Notes under the pieces: model-generated
Seen by the model: the letters and a program-made list of their open reading frames with translations, nothing else
The model's database searches: none
Told to the model about the DNA's origin: nothing
Position numbers and translations under genes: made by a program
Source: Thermobacillus xylanilyticus
Lineage (GTDB): Bacteria > Bacillota > Bacilli > Paenibacillales > Paenibacillaceae
Direction of reading: 5' to 3'
Length of the DNA stretch: 64,000 nucleotides
NCBI RefSeq assembly: GCF_907165215.1
Contig: NZ_CAJRAY010000018.1
Coordinates: 54,015 to 118,014 of the forward strand
In this document: piece by piece, positions 33,374 to 42,512 of the stretch
Layout of the letters: each line of letters begins with the position of its first letter
Numbering within the stretch: the first letter of the stretch is position 1

Positions 33374-34795
33374 ATGAAGAGGACTCTGGGGTTCGGATTC
33401 GCCTGCATCGTCCTGGTGCTGGGACTGCTCACCGCATGTTCCGGAGGGGGGAACAGCAAACAGCCGTCTTCGGGGCAAAACGATTCCGCCGGAACGAGCA
33501 CGAACGCGCCGCAAAACCAGACGGACAACGCGCCGGCCGACGAGCCCGCGCAGGAACAGGTGACGATCAAGTTCCACACCCACGGCGTGGAGCAGCAGTA
33601 CAACTGGTCGGAGACGATCGCCGCGTTCGAGGCGAAATATCCGAACATCAAGGTCGATCTCGTCACGCTCAGCGAGAAAGGCGACTCCCAGGAAGCGCTG
33701 CAGAAACTGGACCTGGCCGCGGCGAGCGGCGAGCAGCTCGACGTGCTCATGTTCTCCGATCCCGCTTCCTACGCGCAGCGGGTCAGCATCGGCATGGTGG
33801 CGGCGATCGACGAGTTCATCGCGAAGGAAGGATTCAACGTCGCCGACGAATATCGCGTCGACACGACGCTGGGGGGCAAAGTGTACGCCCTGCCCGGCAA
33901 GTTCAACCCGTGGTACGTTCTGCTGAACAAGGATCACCTCGACACGGCCGGCCTGCCGGTACCGCAGGACTGGACCTGGGACGATTTCGCGCGGTACGCG
34001 AAAGAGCTGACCACGGACGATCACTACGGCACCTATTTCCACGGTCCGCAGAACGGCGGCTGGATGGAGTTCATGAAGCTGCATCTGGGCAACCGGCTGG
34101 ACGAATCGACGGAGTTTCTGAAAGATGACGGTTCCTCCAACCTGGACAGCCCGCTTTTCCGCAAGACGCTCGAGCTCAGATGGCAGATGGAGAAGGAAGA
34201 CCAGTCGGCGGTGCCCTACGCGGACATGCTGTCGCAGAAGCTGCATTACCGCACCCAGTTCTTCAATCAGGACGCGAGCATGATCCTGATCGGCAGCTGG
34301 ATGAACAGCGAGCTCGGCGGCACGGAGCAGAACCCGCTGGACCACCATGTGGCGGTCGCGCCGTATCCGAAGAACGATCCTTCCGATCCGATCGGCGTCA
34401 CGCCCGTCACGACCGATTTCATGGCGGTGGCCGAGAAGTCGAAGCACAAGGAAGAAGCGTACACGTTCATCCGCTGGTACACGACGGAAGGGCTCGCCAA
34501 CTACGGGCGCAACATCCCGTCCTGGACCCGGGTGGACGGCAGCTCGCTGGAGAAGATCATCGATTCGATCCTGGCGGACACGCTGAAGCCGGAGCTCGTC
34601 GACAAGGCTTCGCTGATCCACGTCCTGTCGAACTCCAAGTCCGGCAAGATCATTCCGCCGGTCTCGTACCAATCGGAAGTGTACAAGGCGCTCAACGAAG
34701 AATTCGAGCTGTTCATCCTCGGCGAGCAGAATCTCGACGACACGCTGAAAAACATGCAAGACCGCGTGCAAAAAATTATTGACTCGAACAAGTAA
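33374..34795 (+). CDS. Carbohydrate ABC transporter solute-binding lipoprotein (family 1)
   Basis: 473 aa from ATG 33374, preceded by GGGGAGGTG. The signal peptide ends in lipobox LTAC; a 40-residue Ser/Gln/Asn linker follows, then a family-1 binding domain (IKFHTHGVEQQYNWSETIAA, PGKFNPWYVLLNKD, FNQDASMILIGSWMNSELGG). It captures an oligosaccharide for the two permeases upstream. Placing the binding-protein gene after the permeases is less common than before. A hairpin at 34827-34864 separates it from the sensor kinase gene, so the transporter part is probably expressed more than the regulators. Confidence 0.94.
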   Translation: MKRTLGFGFACIVLVLGLLTACSGGGNSKQPSSGQNDSAGTSTNAPQNQTDNAPADEPAQEQVTIKFHTHGVEQQYNWSETIAAFEAKYPNIKVDLVTLSEKGDSQEALQKLDLAAASGEQLDVLMFSDPASYAQRVSIGMVAAIDEFIAKEGFNVADEYRVDTTLGGKVYALPGKFNPWYVLLNKDHLDTAGLPVPQDWTWDDFARYAKELTTDDHYGTYFHGPQNGGWMEFMKLHLGNRLDESTEFLKDDGSSNLDSPLFRKTLELRWQMEKEDQSAVPYADMLSQKLHYRTQFFNQDASMILIGSWMNSELGGTEQNPLDHHVAVAPYPKNDPSDPIGVTPVTTDFMAVAEKSKHKEEAYTFIRWYTTEGLANYGRNIPSWTRVDGSSLEKIIDSILADTLKPELVDKASLIHVLSNSKSGKIIPPVSYQSEVYKALNEEFELFILGEQNLDDTLKNMQDRVQKIIDSNK

Positions 34796-34826
34796 ACCTT
34801 CGCCAATGCTGGTACAATGGACGAAG

Positions 34827-34866
34827 AAGGAACGGAATTCCGGGGACGGACCTTTCCGTTCCTTTT
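34827..34866 (+). terminator. Partial terminator (attenuator) between transporter and two-component genes
   Basis: Perfect ten-base arms AAGGAACGGA (34827-34836) and TCCGTTCCTT (34855-34864) with an 18-base loop, followed by TTGTC. It sits between the binding-protein stop and the kinase start, where some read-through would be expected because no clear promoter follows. Confidence 0.7.
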
Positions 34867-34888
34867 GTCTACGGGGGGGCTGGACACG

Positions 34889-36718
34889 ATGACCCGATGG
34901 ATCCGGGCGCTCAAGTCCCGTTCGTTCCGCCTGAAACTGATGATCACGTCGGTGGCCTGCATCCTCATCCCGACCTGCATCACGCTCGGGGTGTCCAATG
35001 TGATGACCGAGAAGGCGATGAAGGAGCAGGCCGCCCAGAATGCCCGAAACACGCTGCAGCTTGTGGACGGCTATGTCTCCAGCCTGCTCGATCTCATGCT
35101 GTATGTCATCAACTACATCCAGGTGGACGCCGAAGTCAACGTCGTGCTCCGGGAGCAGGCGGCCGAGCCGCTCGAGGAAGACGCGGAATTCCGATACCGG
35201 CGGTTCGTCGACGAGTACTACACCGTCATCAAGAAGCTGGACAATCTCTCGATCGCGGGCGGCGAGCAATTTTTCATCACGATCCTGCTGCCGAACGGCA
35301 AATCCTACACGAACTACGCGAAGGATGAGCTGGATCCGGACCGGTGGCGGGACGAGCCGTGGTTCGAGGAGCTTCGGAAGCTGAGCGGATTCGACACGTA
35401 CTGGGTCGGCACGCAGCCCACCATGTTCCGCACCTTGAAGAAAGATCATCCGCACCAATTGTCCATCGCCCGGCCCCTGCGCAACAACAGCACCGGGATT
35501 TACGCCTATGTCATCGTGACCGTGCTGGAGGACAACATCAGCTACATTTTCCAGCAGAGCGCGGGCGGCCGGGAGATCGCCCTGATCGACGGGACCGGGC
35601 GGATCCACTCCCACACCGATCCCGCCAAGATCGGCACCGTTCTGGACGAGGCGGCGCTCAAGACGTCCGGCTTCATCCGGCTGGACGGCGAGGCCGTTCT
35701 GGCCGTGCGGGAGGAACTGCGCTACGCGGACTGGTCGCTGCTCCTCCTGTCGCCGTACAAGGAAGCGATCGCCGGCGTCCGCAATATGAACAAGGCCGTC
35801 TTCCTCAACCTGCTCATCTCGTTCTTCACGTTCATGCTGCTGCTCATCCTGCTGATCGGCACGTTCACGAAGCCGCTCAAGCGGCTCGGACGGCTGGCCG
35901 AGACGGTGCAGCGGGGCAACCTGCAGGTCCGCTCGCACATCCGCGGGCAGGACGAGATCGGCTATCTCGGCTCGTCCTTCGACCAGATGCTGGACCGGAT
36001 CAACGAGATGATCGCGGAGATCACGGCGGAGCAGACGAAGAAGCGGAAAGCGGAACTGGCCATGCTCCAGGCCCAGATCAACCCGCATTTTCTGTTCAAC
36101 GTGCTGAACTCGATCCGCTTGAACATCCTGCGCAAGGGGGATCGCGAGAACGCGGAAGTGATCAGTTCCCTCTCCCGGCTGCTGCGCATGACGATCGAGC
36201 AGGACAAGGAGAACATCAGCCTCCGCGATGAAATGGAACTCGTATCGCACTACGTGCGGCTCATGAACATGCGGCGGAAGGAAAACGCGCAGCTCGTCCT
36301 CGACATCCCGGAGGAAGCGCTTACAGTCCGCGTGCCCCGCTTCTTCCTGCAGCCGGTGATCGAAAACGCGCTGATCCACGGCCTGAAGCAGCGCGGGGGC
36401 ATCATTCGTGTCGGCGTCCGGTTCGAGCCGGAGACGATGGTGATCGCGGTCGAAGACGATGGAATCGGCATGGACCGCGAGACGCTGGAGAAGCTTCGGC
36501 GAAGCGCCGCGTCATCCGGCGAGCGGACCCGGGAATCGGATAACCGGCAAAACTTCTCCGGCATCGGCCTGTCCAACGTCCGCGAGCGCCTGCGCTTCAT
36601 CTACGGCGAGCATTCGGCGATGAGAATCGACAGCGCGGAGGGCCGGGGAACGGCGGTGACGTTCCTCATCCCCCGTCAGGAGGTGAACGCTGTCCATGTA
36701 CAAAGTGATGCTGGTTGA
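34889..36718 (+). CDS. YesM-type sensor histidine kinase
   Basis: 609 aa. It has two membrane segments (about 15-37 and 300-325) around a large extracytoplasmic Cache-like sensor, then HAMP, His_kinase and HATPase domains. The phosphoacceptor is H400 in the family motif INPHFLFN; the ATP site shows QPVIENALIHG, EDDGIGM and GIGLSNVRERL. YesM-like kinases beside LplABC-type importers sense extracellular oligosaccharide, often through the binding protein. ATG 34889 is chosen because the membrane segment follows at once; the site before it is a plain G-run. Its 3' end overlaps the response regulator gene by 23 bases, which marks them as a pair. Confidence 0.95.
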   Translation: MTRWIRALKSRSFRLKLMITSVACILIPTCITLGVSNVMTEKAMKEQAAQNARNTLQLVDGYVSSLLDLMLYVINYIQVDAEVNVVLREQAAEPLEEDAEFRYRRFVDEYYTVIKKLDNLSIAGGEQFFITILLPNGKSYTNYAKDELDPDRWRDEPWFEELRKLSGFDTYWVGTQPTMFRTLKKDHPHQLSIARPLRNNSTGIYAYVIVTVLEDNISYIFQQSAGGREIALIDGTGRIHSHTDPAKIGTVLDEAALKTSGFIRLDGEAVLAVREELRYADWSLLLLSPYKEAIAGVRNMNKAVFLNLLISFFTFMLLLILLIGTFTKPLKRLGRLAETVQRGNLQVRSHIRGQDEIGYLGSSFDQMLDRINEMIAEITAEQTKKRKAELAMLQAQINPHFLFNVLNSIRLNILRKGDRENAEVISSLSRLLRMTIEQDKENISLRDEMELVSHYVRLMNMRRKENAQLVLDIPEEALTVRVPRFFLQPVIENALIHGLKQRGGIIRVGVRFEPETMVIAVEDDGIGMDRETLEKLRRSAASSGERTRESDNRQNFSGIGLSNVRERLRFIYGEHSAMRIDSAEGRGTAVTFLIPRQEVNAVHVQSDAG

Positions 36719-38312
36719 CGACGACTACCCGGTGCTGGAGTTTCTGTCGGAATCGGTGCGGTGGGAAGCGTACGGCATGGCGCCGCCGACCTTGCACATG
36801 GACGGAGAGGACGCGCTCGGCCACGCGATCCGCGACATGCCGGACATCGTCATCACCGACATCGGAATGCCGGACATGGACGGGCTGACGCTCATCGAGC
36901 GCATACGGGAGATGAACCCGAACGTCCGGGCGGCGATCCTGTCCTGCCATTCCCAGTTCCACTACGCCCAGCAGGCGATGAAGCTGAAAGTGCAGGATTA
37001 TCTGCTGAAGGATGCGCTCGATCCGACGGAACTTGACGCCCTGCTCCGCCGATTCAAGTCCTCCCTGGACGAGGAGCGGCTTGCGTGCCGGCAGCGGGAG
37101 CAGCTTCGCCGCATGCTGGACCGGAGCCGCGAGAAAATGAAAGAGGCGTTCATCCGCGGCACCATCCATCAGCCGATCCTGCATCCGGAAGCGTGGCTGC
37201 AGGAGCTGAAGTCGTTCGGCCTGCGGACGGACGACGCGGTCTTCCTCCCGGTGCTGGCACATGTCGATCATATGCGGCAGGCATGGAAGCGGTTTCTGGA
37301 CGAAGATGTGCTCCGCTACGCCATCCAGAACGTCATCGACGAGATCACGTCCGGGCGCCCGGAGGTCGCGCATTTCTCCTACAGCGCGCGGCGGTCGATC
37401 TTCGTCTTCGCCTTCGAGCAGAGCCTGAAAATCAACCCGCACGACGAAGCCGCGGCCTGCGTCCGGGACGTGCTGCACCATCTGAGGCGCACCCTGAAAC
37501 TGTCGATGTCGTTCATCATCGGCGAGCGGTGCGCCGCGCCGCGGGAGCTGCAGAAGGAGCTGGCGGACCTGCTCGACTGCGGCGGCCAGCGCTTCTATCT
37601 GGAAGAAGGAGCCGTGGTCAAAAAACATCCGCCGGCCTATGCCGGCATCGAGCTGTTCCGCTACTACGACCGGGCGAAGGAAGAGTTCCGGAACACGCTG
37701 CTCGACCGGCAGGCGGACGCGCTGTCCGCCGTCGTCCGGCGATGGATCGGCTTTATCCGGGACAATCCCCGTCCTCCCGAAGTGATCAAGGACTGGGTGT
37801 TGAAGCTGGCGCTCGATCTCAAGCTGAAAGTCCAAGCGTTGCAGTATTTCCAGCCGCCCTTCACGGCGGAAGCCCTGCACCGGGAAATCTTCGAGATTGA
37901 CTCCCTGTCGGAATTGGAAATCTGGCTTGTCGAATACTTAAGGTCGCTACGCCCCGTCGTCGACGGCATCCTGCAGACCGGCAGCCGGCCGGAGATTCTG
38001 CAGGCCTTGCAATACGTCACCGCGAACATGGACAAGAAAATCGGGCTGGACGACGTGGCGGCCCATCTGCACATGAACCCGAGCTATTTCAGCCGGATGT
38101 TCAAGAAGGAGACCGGCGAGACGTTCACGGACGTCGTCATCCGGATGAAGATGGACCGGGCGCGGGAGCTGCTGGACACGACGGCATATTCGGTCGGGCA
38201 GATCGGCGACATGCTCGGGTACGACAACCAGAGCTATTTCATCAAGACGTTCAAGTCCATCGTCGGGGTCACCCCGATGGAATACCGGAGAGCGGGGGCG
38301 GCGGCCAGATGA
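36696..38312 (+). CDS. YesN-type response regulator with AraC DNA-binding domain
   Basis: 538 aa. The receiver domain (1-125) has the acidic pair in MLVDDDYP, phosphoacceptor D55 (VITDIGMPDMDG) and the conserved lysine in LLKDA. A long central region follows, and two AraC helix-turn-helix motifs end the protein (IGLDDVAAHLHMNPSYFSRM, then IGDMLGYDNQSYFIKTFKSI). AGGAGGTG precedes ATG 36696 inside the kinase gene. It should activate the importer and the degradation genes around it when phosphorylated by the adjacent kinase. Its stop overlaps the lyase start (ATGA at 38309-38312). Confidence 0.95.
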   Translation: MYKVMLVDDDYPVLEFLSESVRWEAYGMAPPTLHMDGEDALGHAIRDMPDIVITDIGMPDMDGLTLIERIREMNPNVRAAILSCHSQFHYAQQAMKLKVQDYLLKDALDPTELDALLRRFKSSLDEERLACRQREQLRRMLDRSREKMKEAFIRGTIHQPILHPEAWLQELKSFGLRTDDAVFLPVLAHVDHMRQAWKRFLDEDVLRYAIQNVIDEITSGRPEVAHFSYSARRSIFVFAFEQSLKINPHDEAAACVRDVLHHLRRTLKLSMSFIIGERCAAPRELQKELADLLDCGGQRFYLEEGAVVKKHPPAYAGIELFRYYDRAKEEFRNTLLDRQADALSAVVRRWIGFIRDNPRPPEVIKDWVLKLALDLKLKVQALQYFQPPFTAEALHREIFEIDSLSELEIWLVEYLRSLRPVVDGILQTGSRPEILQALQYVTANMDKKIGLDDVAAHLHMNPSYFSRMFKKETGETFTDVVIRMKMDRARELLDTTAYSVGQIGDMLGYDNQSYFIKTFKSIVGVTPMEYRRAGAAAR

Positions 38313-40114
38313 ACAAGGAAGCGATTTTTCGCATCCTGCGCGGCGCGCCTGCGCCTGCGGACAACAGCCGGCTGCTGTTCCCGGACGGCGCCGCGGCGTG
38401 GCGCGAGCGGGCTTTCGCCCATTCCGATATCCGGCGCATGGCGGAGGAAATGAAGGAAGAAGCGGACCGGTTTCTCCAGCGGCCCCTACCCCATTTGCCC
38501 TGGTCGCTGTTCAGGCGGTTCGAAGTGGACGGCTCCCGCCTGCCCTACGAGAAGCCGTACTTCGAGAAGCGGACGCGGCTGACCGTCCTCGCGATGATGG
38601 ACGTACTGTACCCGGAAGACAACGCGTACCGGGAGGCGCTGTACGATACGCTGTGGTCGATCTGCGACGAGTACACCTGGTGCCTGCCTGCCCACTTGAC
38701 GGGCCGGGACCCGGAGACGCACGTCGATCTGTTCGCCGCGGAGACCGCCTTCGCGCTGGCCGAAATTCTGACCCTCACCCGGCAGCACCTGCCGGAGCGA
38801 ATCGCAAGCCGCATAGACCGCGAAGTGCGCCGCAGAGTGCTGGATCCGTACCTGAACCGGGGGCCGTTCGGCTGGGAGGACGCGCGGCACAACTGGTCCG
38901 CCGTATGCGCCGGATCGGTCGGAGCGGCGGCGATCTATCTGATGGATGACGCTCGGGAACTGGCAGGCGTGCTGGAGAAAGCGCTGGCTTCTCTCGACTG
39001 CTACCTGGACGGATTCGCCGATGACGGGGTCTGCCAGGAAGGGTACGGCTATTGGGCTTACGGGTTCGGGTTTTTCGTATATTTTGCGGATCTGCTGAAG
39101 AAGAGGACGCACGGCGCCATCGACCTCATCTCCCGGGACAAGGTCGCCGCCGTCGCCCGCTTCCCGCAGCATTGCTTCATGAGCGGACGCAAGACGGCGA
39201 ACTTCTCCGACACGCTGCCGGAAGCGGAGCTCGACCTCGGACTCTTCCATTTCCTGCACGCGCGGTTCCCGGATGTCGCCGTGCCGCATGCGGGACTCCG
39301 CGGCCCGTTCAGGCCCGACCCTTGCGGCCGGTGGGCGCCCGCGATCCGCGGCATCGTGTGGCGCGATCCGGAGCTTGCCGGCGAGCCGTGGGGCGGGATG
39401 TCCGTCTGGTTCCCGGACGCCCAATGGCTGCTGTCCCGCCATGCGGAGAACGGGCGCACCTGGTTCTTCGCGGCCAAGGGCGGCCACAACGGCGAGCCGC
39501 ACAACCACAACGACATCGGCCATTTCATCCTGCACGCGGACGGCGACACGTTCCTGATGGATCTGGGGTGCGGGGAGTACACGGCGGATTATTTTGGCGC
39601 GAGGCGGTATGCATTTATCGGCAACAGCTCGCTCGGCCACTCGGTTCCGATCATCGGCGGCGCAGTTCAGCGGGAAGGCGCGGAGCGGCGCGCCATCGTG
39701 CTGGAGGCAGCCACGGGCGCGGAAGAAGATGTGCTTGCGCTCGACATCTCCGGAGCTTATCCGGACGCGCCGCTTGCTCGCTGGGTGCGCACGTTCGTCT
39801 GGCGCAAGACGGGCGTTCCGCATTTGCGGCTGGAGGACGCGTATCGATTCTCCGGCAAGCCGGTTGAGCTGGTCGAACGGTTCATCACACCCTTCCCGCC
39901 GGAATTTGCCGGAAACGGCTGTGTTGTCCTGAGTGCCGGCGGAGGACGCGGAGTGTGTATCCGTTACGACGGCGGCTTGATGGCCCCGGAAGCGCGGACG
40001 ATGGAGTTTGCCGCGCATGACGGCGGGACGATGATGTTCCACGCGCTGGATTTCAAGGTTCGCGCGCCCGAATCGGAAGGACGGCTTGTGTTTGCATTTT
40101 CGTTTATTCCATGA
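38309..40114 (+). CDS. Heparinase II/III-family protein (polysaccharide lyase)
   Basis: 601 aa, no signal peptide, so probably acts inside the cell on imported oligosaccharides. An alpha/alpha-toroid N-terminal half (WEDARHNWSAVCAGSVGAAA, GVCQEGYGYWAYGFGFFVYF) leads to the beta-sheet half with the family motif KGGHNGEPHNHNDIGHFILH, which carries the metal-binding histidines, and FLMDLGCGEYT. Such lyases cut uronic-acid-containing chains by elimination and leave a 4,5-unsaturated uronic acid at the new end. The next gene encodes the GH88 enzyme that removes exactly this residue. Translation is coupled to the response regulator by ATGA overlap. The actual polymer is unknown. Confidence 0.9.
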   Translation: MNKEAIFRILRGAPAPADNSRLLFPDGAAAWRERAFAHSDIRRMAEEMKEEADRFLQRPLPHLPWSLFRRFEVDGSRLPYEKPYFEKRTRLTVLAMMDVLYPEDNAYREALYDTLWSICDEYTWCLPAHLTGRDPETHVDLFAAETAFALAEILTLTRQHLPERIASRIDREVRRRVLDPYLNRGPFGWEDARHNWSAVCAGSVGAAAIYLMDDARELAGVLEKALASLDCYLDGFADDGVCQEGYGYWAYGFGFFVYFADLLKKRTHGAIDLISRDKVAAVARFPQHCFMSGRKTANFSDTLPEAELDLGLFHFLHARFPDVAVPHAGLRGPFRPDPCGRWAPAIRGIVWRDPELAGEPWGGMSVWFPDAQWLLSRHAENGRTWFFAAKGGHNGEPHNHNDIGHFILHADGDTFLMDLGCGEYTADYFGARRYAFIGNSSLGHSVPIIGGAVQREGAERRAIVLEAATGAEEDVLALDISGAYPDAPLARWVRTFVWRKTGVPHLRLEDAYRFSGKPVELVERFITPFPPEFAGNGCVVLSAGGGRGVCIRYDGGLMAPEARTMEFAAHDGGTMMFHALDFKVRAPESEGRLVFAFSFIP

Positions 40115-40133
40115 ACGGAGGAGAGAATGGCCC

Positions 40134-41261
40134 ATGACCGCGCATGCCCCCTGGCTGGACGAAGCCTGGAACAAGGTGAACGAGAAAGTGACCCGCACGT
40201 CGCAGACGATCGGCAGCCGTTTCCCCCATGCGACGCGCGACGGCAAATATGTGCTTGAGCGGCCGCATTGGTGGACCGCCGGCTTCTGGCCGGGGCTGCT
40301 CTGGCTGCTGTACCGGGAATCCCGGCACGAGCCGTTCCGGCAGATCGCCGAGGAATGCGAGCGGCAGCTCGACCAGGTGATCGACGATTTCTACACGCTG
40401 GACCATGACATCGGGTTCATGTGGACGCTGACCAGCCTGGCACGCTACAAGCTGCTCGGAGAGCCGGATGCCCGGCGCCGCGCGCTGCACGCGGCCAATC
40501 TGCTGGCGGCGCGGTTCAACCTGCAGGGACGGTTCATCCGCGCCTGGAATCCGTGGCATGAGAACGAAGACAACAGCGGCTGGGCGATCATCGACTGCAT
40601 GATGAACCTGCCGCTGCTCTACTGGGCTTCCGAGGAAACGAAAGATCCCCGTTTCCACCAGATTGCCCGGGCGCATGCGGAGACGGTGCTGTCCACGTTC
40701 ATCCGCGGCGACGGCTCCGTTTACCACATCTACACGTTCGATCCGTTCACGGGCGAGCCGGCCGGGCCGCTCGGCGGGCAGGGCTATGCGCCGGAATCGG
40801 CATGGGCACGGGGCACGTCCTGGGCGCTGTACGGATTCGCGCTCACCTACCGCTATGCGAAGGAGCCGAAGTTCCTCGACGCGGCGAAGCGGGTCGCGCA
40901 TTTCTTCCTGTCCCATCTGCCGGAGGACTTCGTCCCGCACTGGGACTTCCGCCTGCCGTCCGAAGCGCCGCGCCATCGCGATTCGTCCGCGGGTGCCTGC
41001 GCCGCCTGCGGCCTCATCCTGCTCGCGGAGCTTGTGCCGCCCCATGAGGCGCCGGTGTACCGGCAGGCGGCGGAGAAGATTCTGCACTCCCTGTACGTGA
41101 ACTACGGCGCATGGGATGACCCGGGTCAGGAAGGGCTGATCCTTGCCGGCACCGGCCATTTCCCGGCGGGGCAGAACATCGGGGTGTCGCTCATCTACGG
41201 CGACTACTACTTCGTGGAAGGGCTCTCCAGGCTGAGAGGCAATACGGAGCTGTTCTGGTAA
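40134..41261 (+). CDS. GH88 unsaturated glucuronyl hydrolase
   Basis: 375 aa from ATG 40134 (GGAGGAG ten bases upstream). The (alpha/alpha)6 barrel of GH88 is shown by PHWWTAGFWPGLLWLLYRES, DHDIGFMWTLTSLARYKLLG, NEDNSGWAIIDCMMNLPLLY and GYAPESAWARGTSWALYGFA; Asp residues in the second and third of these correspond to the catalytic pair. It removes the unsaturated uronic acid left by a lyase, in the cytoplasm. It follows the heparinase-like gene by 19 bases and precedes the DUF2264 gene. GH105, a sister family acting on pectin fragments, is the main alternative. Confidence 0.92.
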   Translation: MTAHAPWLDEAWNKVNEKVTRTSQTIGSRFPHATRDGKYVLERPHWWTAGFWPGLLWLLYRESRHEPFRQIAEECERQLDQVIDDFYTLDHDIGFMWTLTSLARYKLLGEPDARRRALHAANLLAARFNLQGRFIRAWNPWHENEDNSGWAIIDCMMNLPLLYWASEETKDPRFHQIARAHAETVLSTFIRGDGSVYHIYTFDPFTGEPAGPLGGQGYAPESAWARGTSWALYGFALTYRYAKEPKFLDAAKRVAHFFLSHLPEDFVPHWDFRLPSEAPRHRDSSAGACAACGLILLAELVPPHEAPVYRQAAEKILHSLYVNYGAWDDPGQEGLILAGTGHFPAGQNIGVSLIYGDYYFVEGLSRLRGNTELFW

Positions 41262-41294
41262 TTTGCACACAGTGGCACGGGGGAGGGGAACGTT

Positions 41295-42425
41295 TTGCCG
41301 CAGCTTCAGGATCGGACGTATTGGCTGCAGACGATGCTCAGGATCGCGGAACCGGTGCTCGCACATCTGGCGGAGGGACGGCTTGCGGCTTCGCTGCCGG
41401 TACAGGGGCCGCCGGACCGGCAAGTGTACGCGCCGTTGGAGGCGTTCGCCCGGACGCTGGCCGGGATCACGCCCTGGCTGGAGAGCGGATCGGAGGACGG
41501 CTTGCGCGGGCGGTTCGCGGCGCTCGCGAGGGAAGGGCTGGATCAGGCCACCCGTCCCGATTCGCCCGACCGGATGAACTTCGGCGAAGGCGGCCAGCCG
41601 ATCGTCGACGCGGCGTTCCTCGCCCAGGCCATCCTGCGCGCGCCGACGGCGTTGTGGGCGAAGCTGCCGGACCGGGTGCGCGGGCAGGTCGCCGCGGCTT
41701 TGAAAGAGACCCGGAGCCGGAAACCGTGCTTCAACAACTGGCTGCTGTTCTCCGCCCTGATCGAGGCGGCGCTGCGCCGGATGGGGGAAGACTGGGACCC
41801 GATGCGGGTCGACTATGCGCTGAAGCAGCACGAGCAGTGGTACGCCGGCGACGGCGCGTACGGGGACGGGCCGCATTTTCACTGGGACTACTACAACAGC
41901 TTCGTCATCCACCCGATGCTGATCGATCTCTTGGCGGAGGTCGGCGCGGAGGACCCGGAATGGGAAGCGATGCGGGAGCCGGCGCTGCGCCGCGCGCGGC
42001 GGTACGCGGAAGTGCTGGAGCGGCTCATCTCCCCAGAGGGCACCTTCCCGCCGCTCGGCCGCTCGCTCGCCTACCGGTTCGGCGCGTTCCACCTGCTCGC
42101 CCAGCTCGCCCTGCGGCGCCAGCTTCCGGATTCGCTGCCGGCGCCGCAGGTGCGCGCCGCCCTGACGGCGGTCATCCGCAACATGATTGAGGCGGAGGGC
42201 ACCTTCGACGAAAACGGCTGGCTCCGCATCGGGTTCCGCGGACACCAGCCGTGGATCGGCGAGCCGTACGTGAGCACGGGCAGCCTCTATCTGTGCACCG
42301 TCGTCTTCCTGCCGCTCGGCCTGGACGCATCGGACCCGTTCTGGAGCGGCGAGCCGATGGACTGGACGGCGAAGAAGATCTGGTCCGGCGGCCAGGCGCG
42401 GATCGACAAGGCGCTGGACGGGTAA
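41295..42425 (+). CDS. DUF2264-domain protein
   Basis: 376 aa, soluble. It matches DUF2264 over its length: YWLQTMLRIAEPVLAHLAEG, MNFGEGGQPIVDAAFLAQAI, FNNWLLFSALIEAALRRMGE, QWYAGDGAYGDGPHFHWDYY and NSFVIHPMLIDLL. DUF2264 proteins are predicted alpha-helical toroids and repeatedly occur in polysaccharide loci with lyases and GH88/GH105; their reaction is not known to me. Start TTG 41295 follows GAGGGGAA. It is the last gene of the operon and is followed by a strong terminator. A glycoside hydrolase or lyase role is inference from fold and neighbours. Confidence 0.88.
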   Translation: MPQLQDRTYWLQTMLRIAEPVLAHLAEGRLAASLPVQGPPDRQVYAPLEAFARTLAGITPWLESGSEDGLRGRFAALAREGLDQATRPDSPDRMNFGEGGQPIVDAAFLAQAILRAPTALWAKLPDRVRGQVAAALKETRSRKPCFNNWLLFSALIEAALRRMGEDWDPMRVDYALKQHEQWYAGDGAYGDGPHFHWDYYNSFVIHPMLIDLLAEVGAEDPEWEAMREPALRRARRYAEVLERLISPEGTFPPLGRSLAYRFGAFHLLAQLALRRQLPDSLPAPQVRAALTAVIRNMIEAEGTFDENGWLRIGFRGHQPWIGEPYVSTGSLYLCTVVFLPLGLDASDPFWSGEPMDWTAKKIWSGGQARIDKALDG

Positions 42426-42465
42426 GGGACCGGGGATTCGCTGACCGCCGGCATGGCCTTACTGC

Positions 42466-42498
42466 GGCAAAAAGCGATCCGCCGGATCGCTTTTTGCC
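42466..42498. terminator. Bidirectional Rho-independent terminator
   Basis: A perfect 15-base stem, GGCAAAAAGCGATCC (42466-42480) with GGATCGCTTTTTGCC (42484-42498), has a three-base loop. The A and T runs within the stem serve both directions. It separates the convergent DUF2264 and CocE-type genes. Confidence 0.9.
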
Positions 42499-42512
42499 CT
42501 TCACATTCGCTC

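Noticed and set aside
33032-36379. 1115-codon minus-strand open frame opposite the permease, binding protein and kinase genes
   Set aside because: Crosses three identified genes and their intergenic spaces and shows no domain.
40104-42245. 713-codon minus-strand open frame opposite the GH88 and DUF2264 genes
   Set aside because: Antisense shadow; ends beside the lyase stop and has no start signal.
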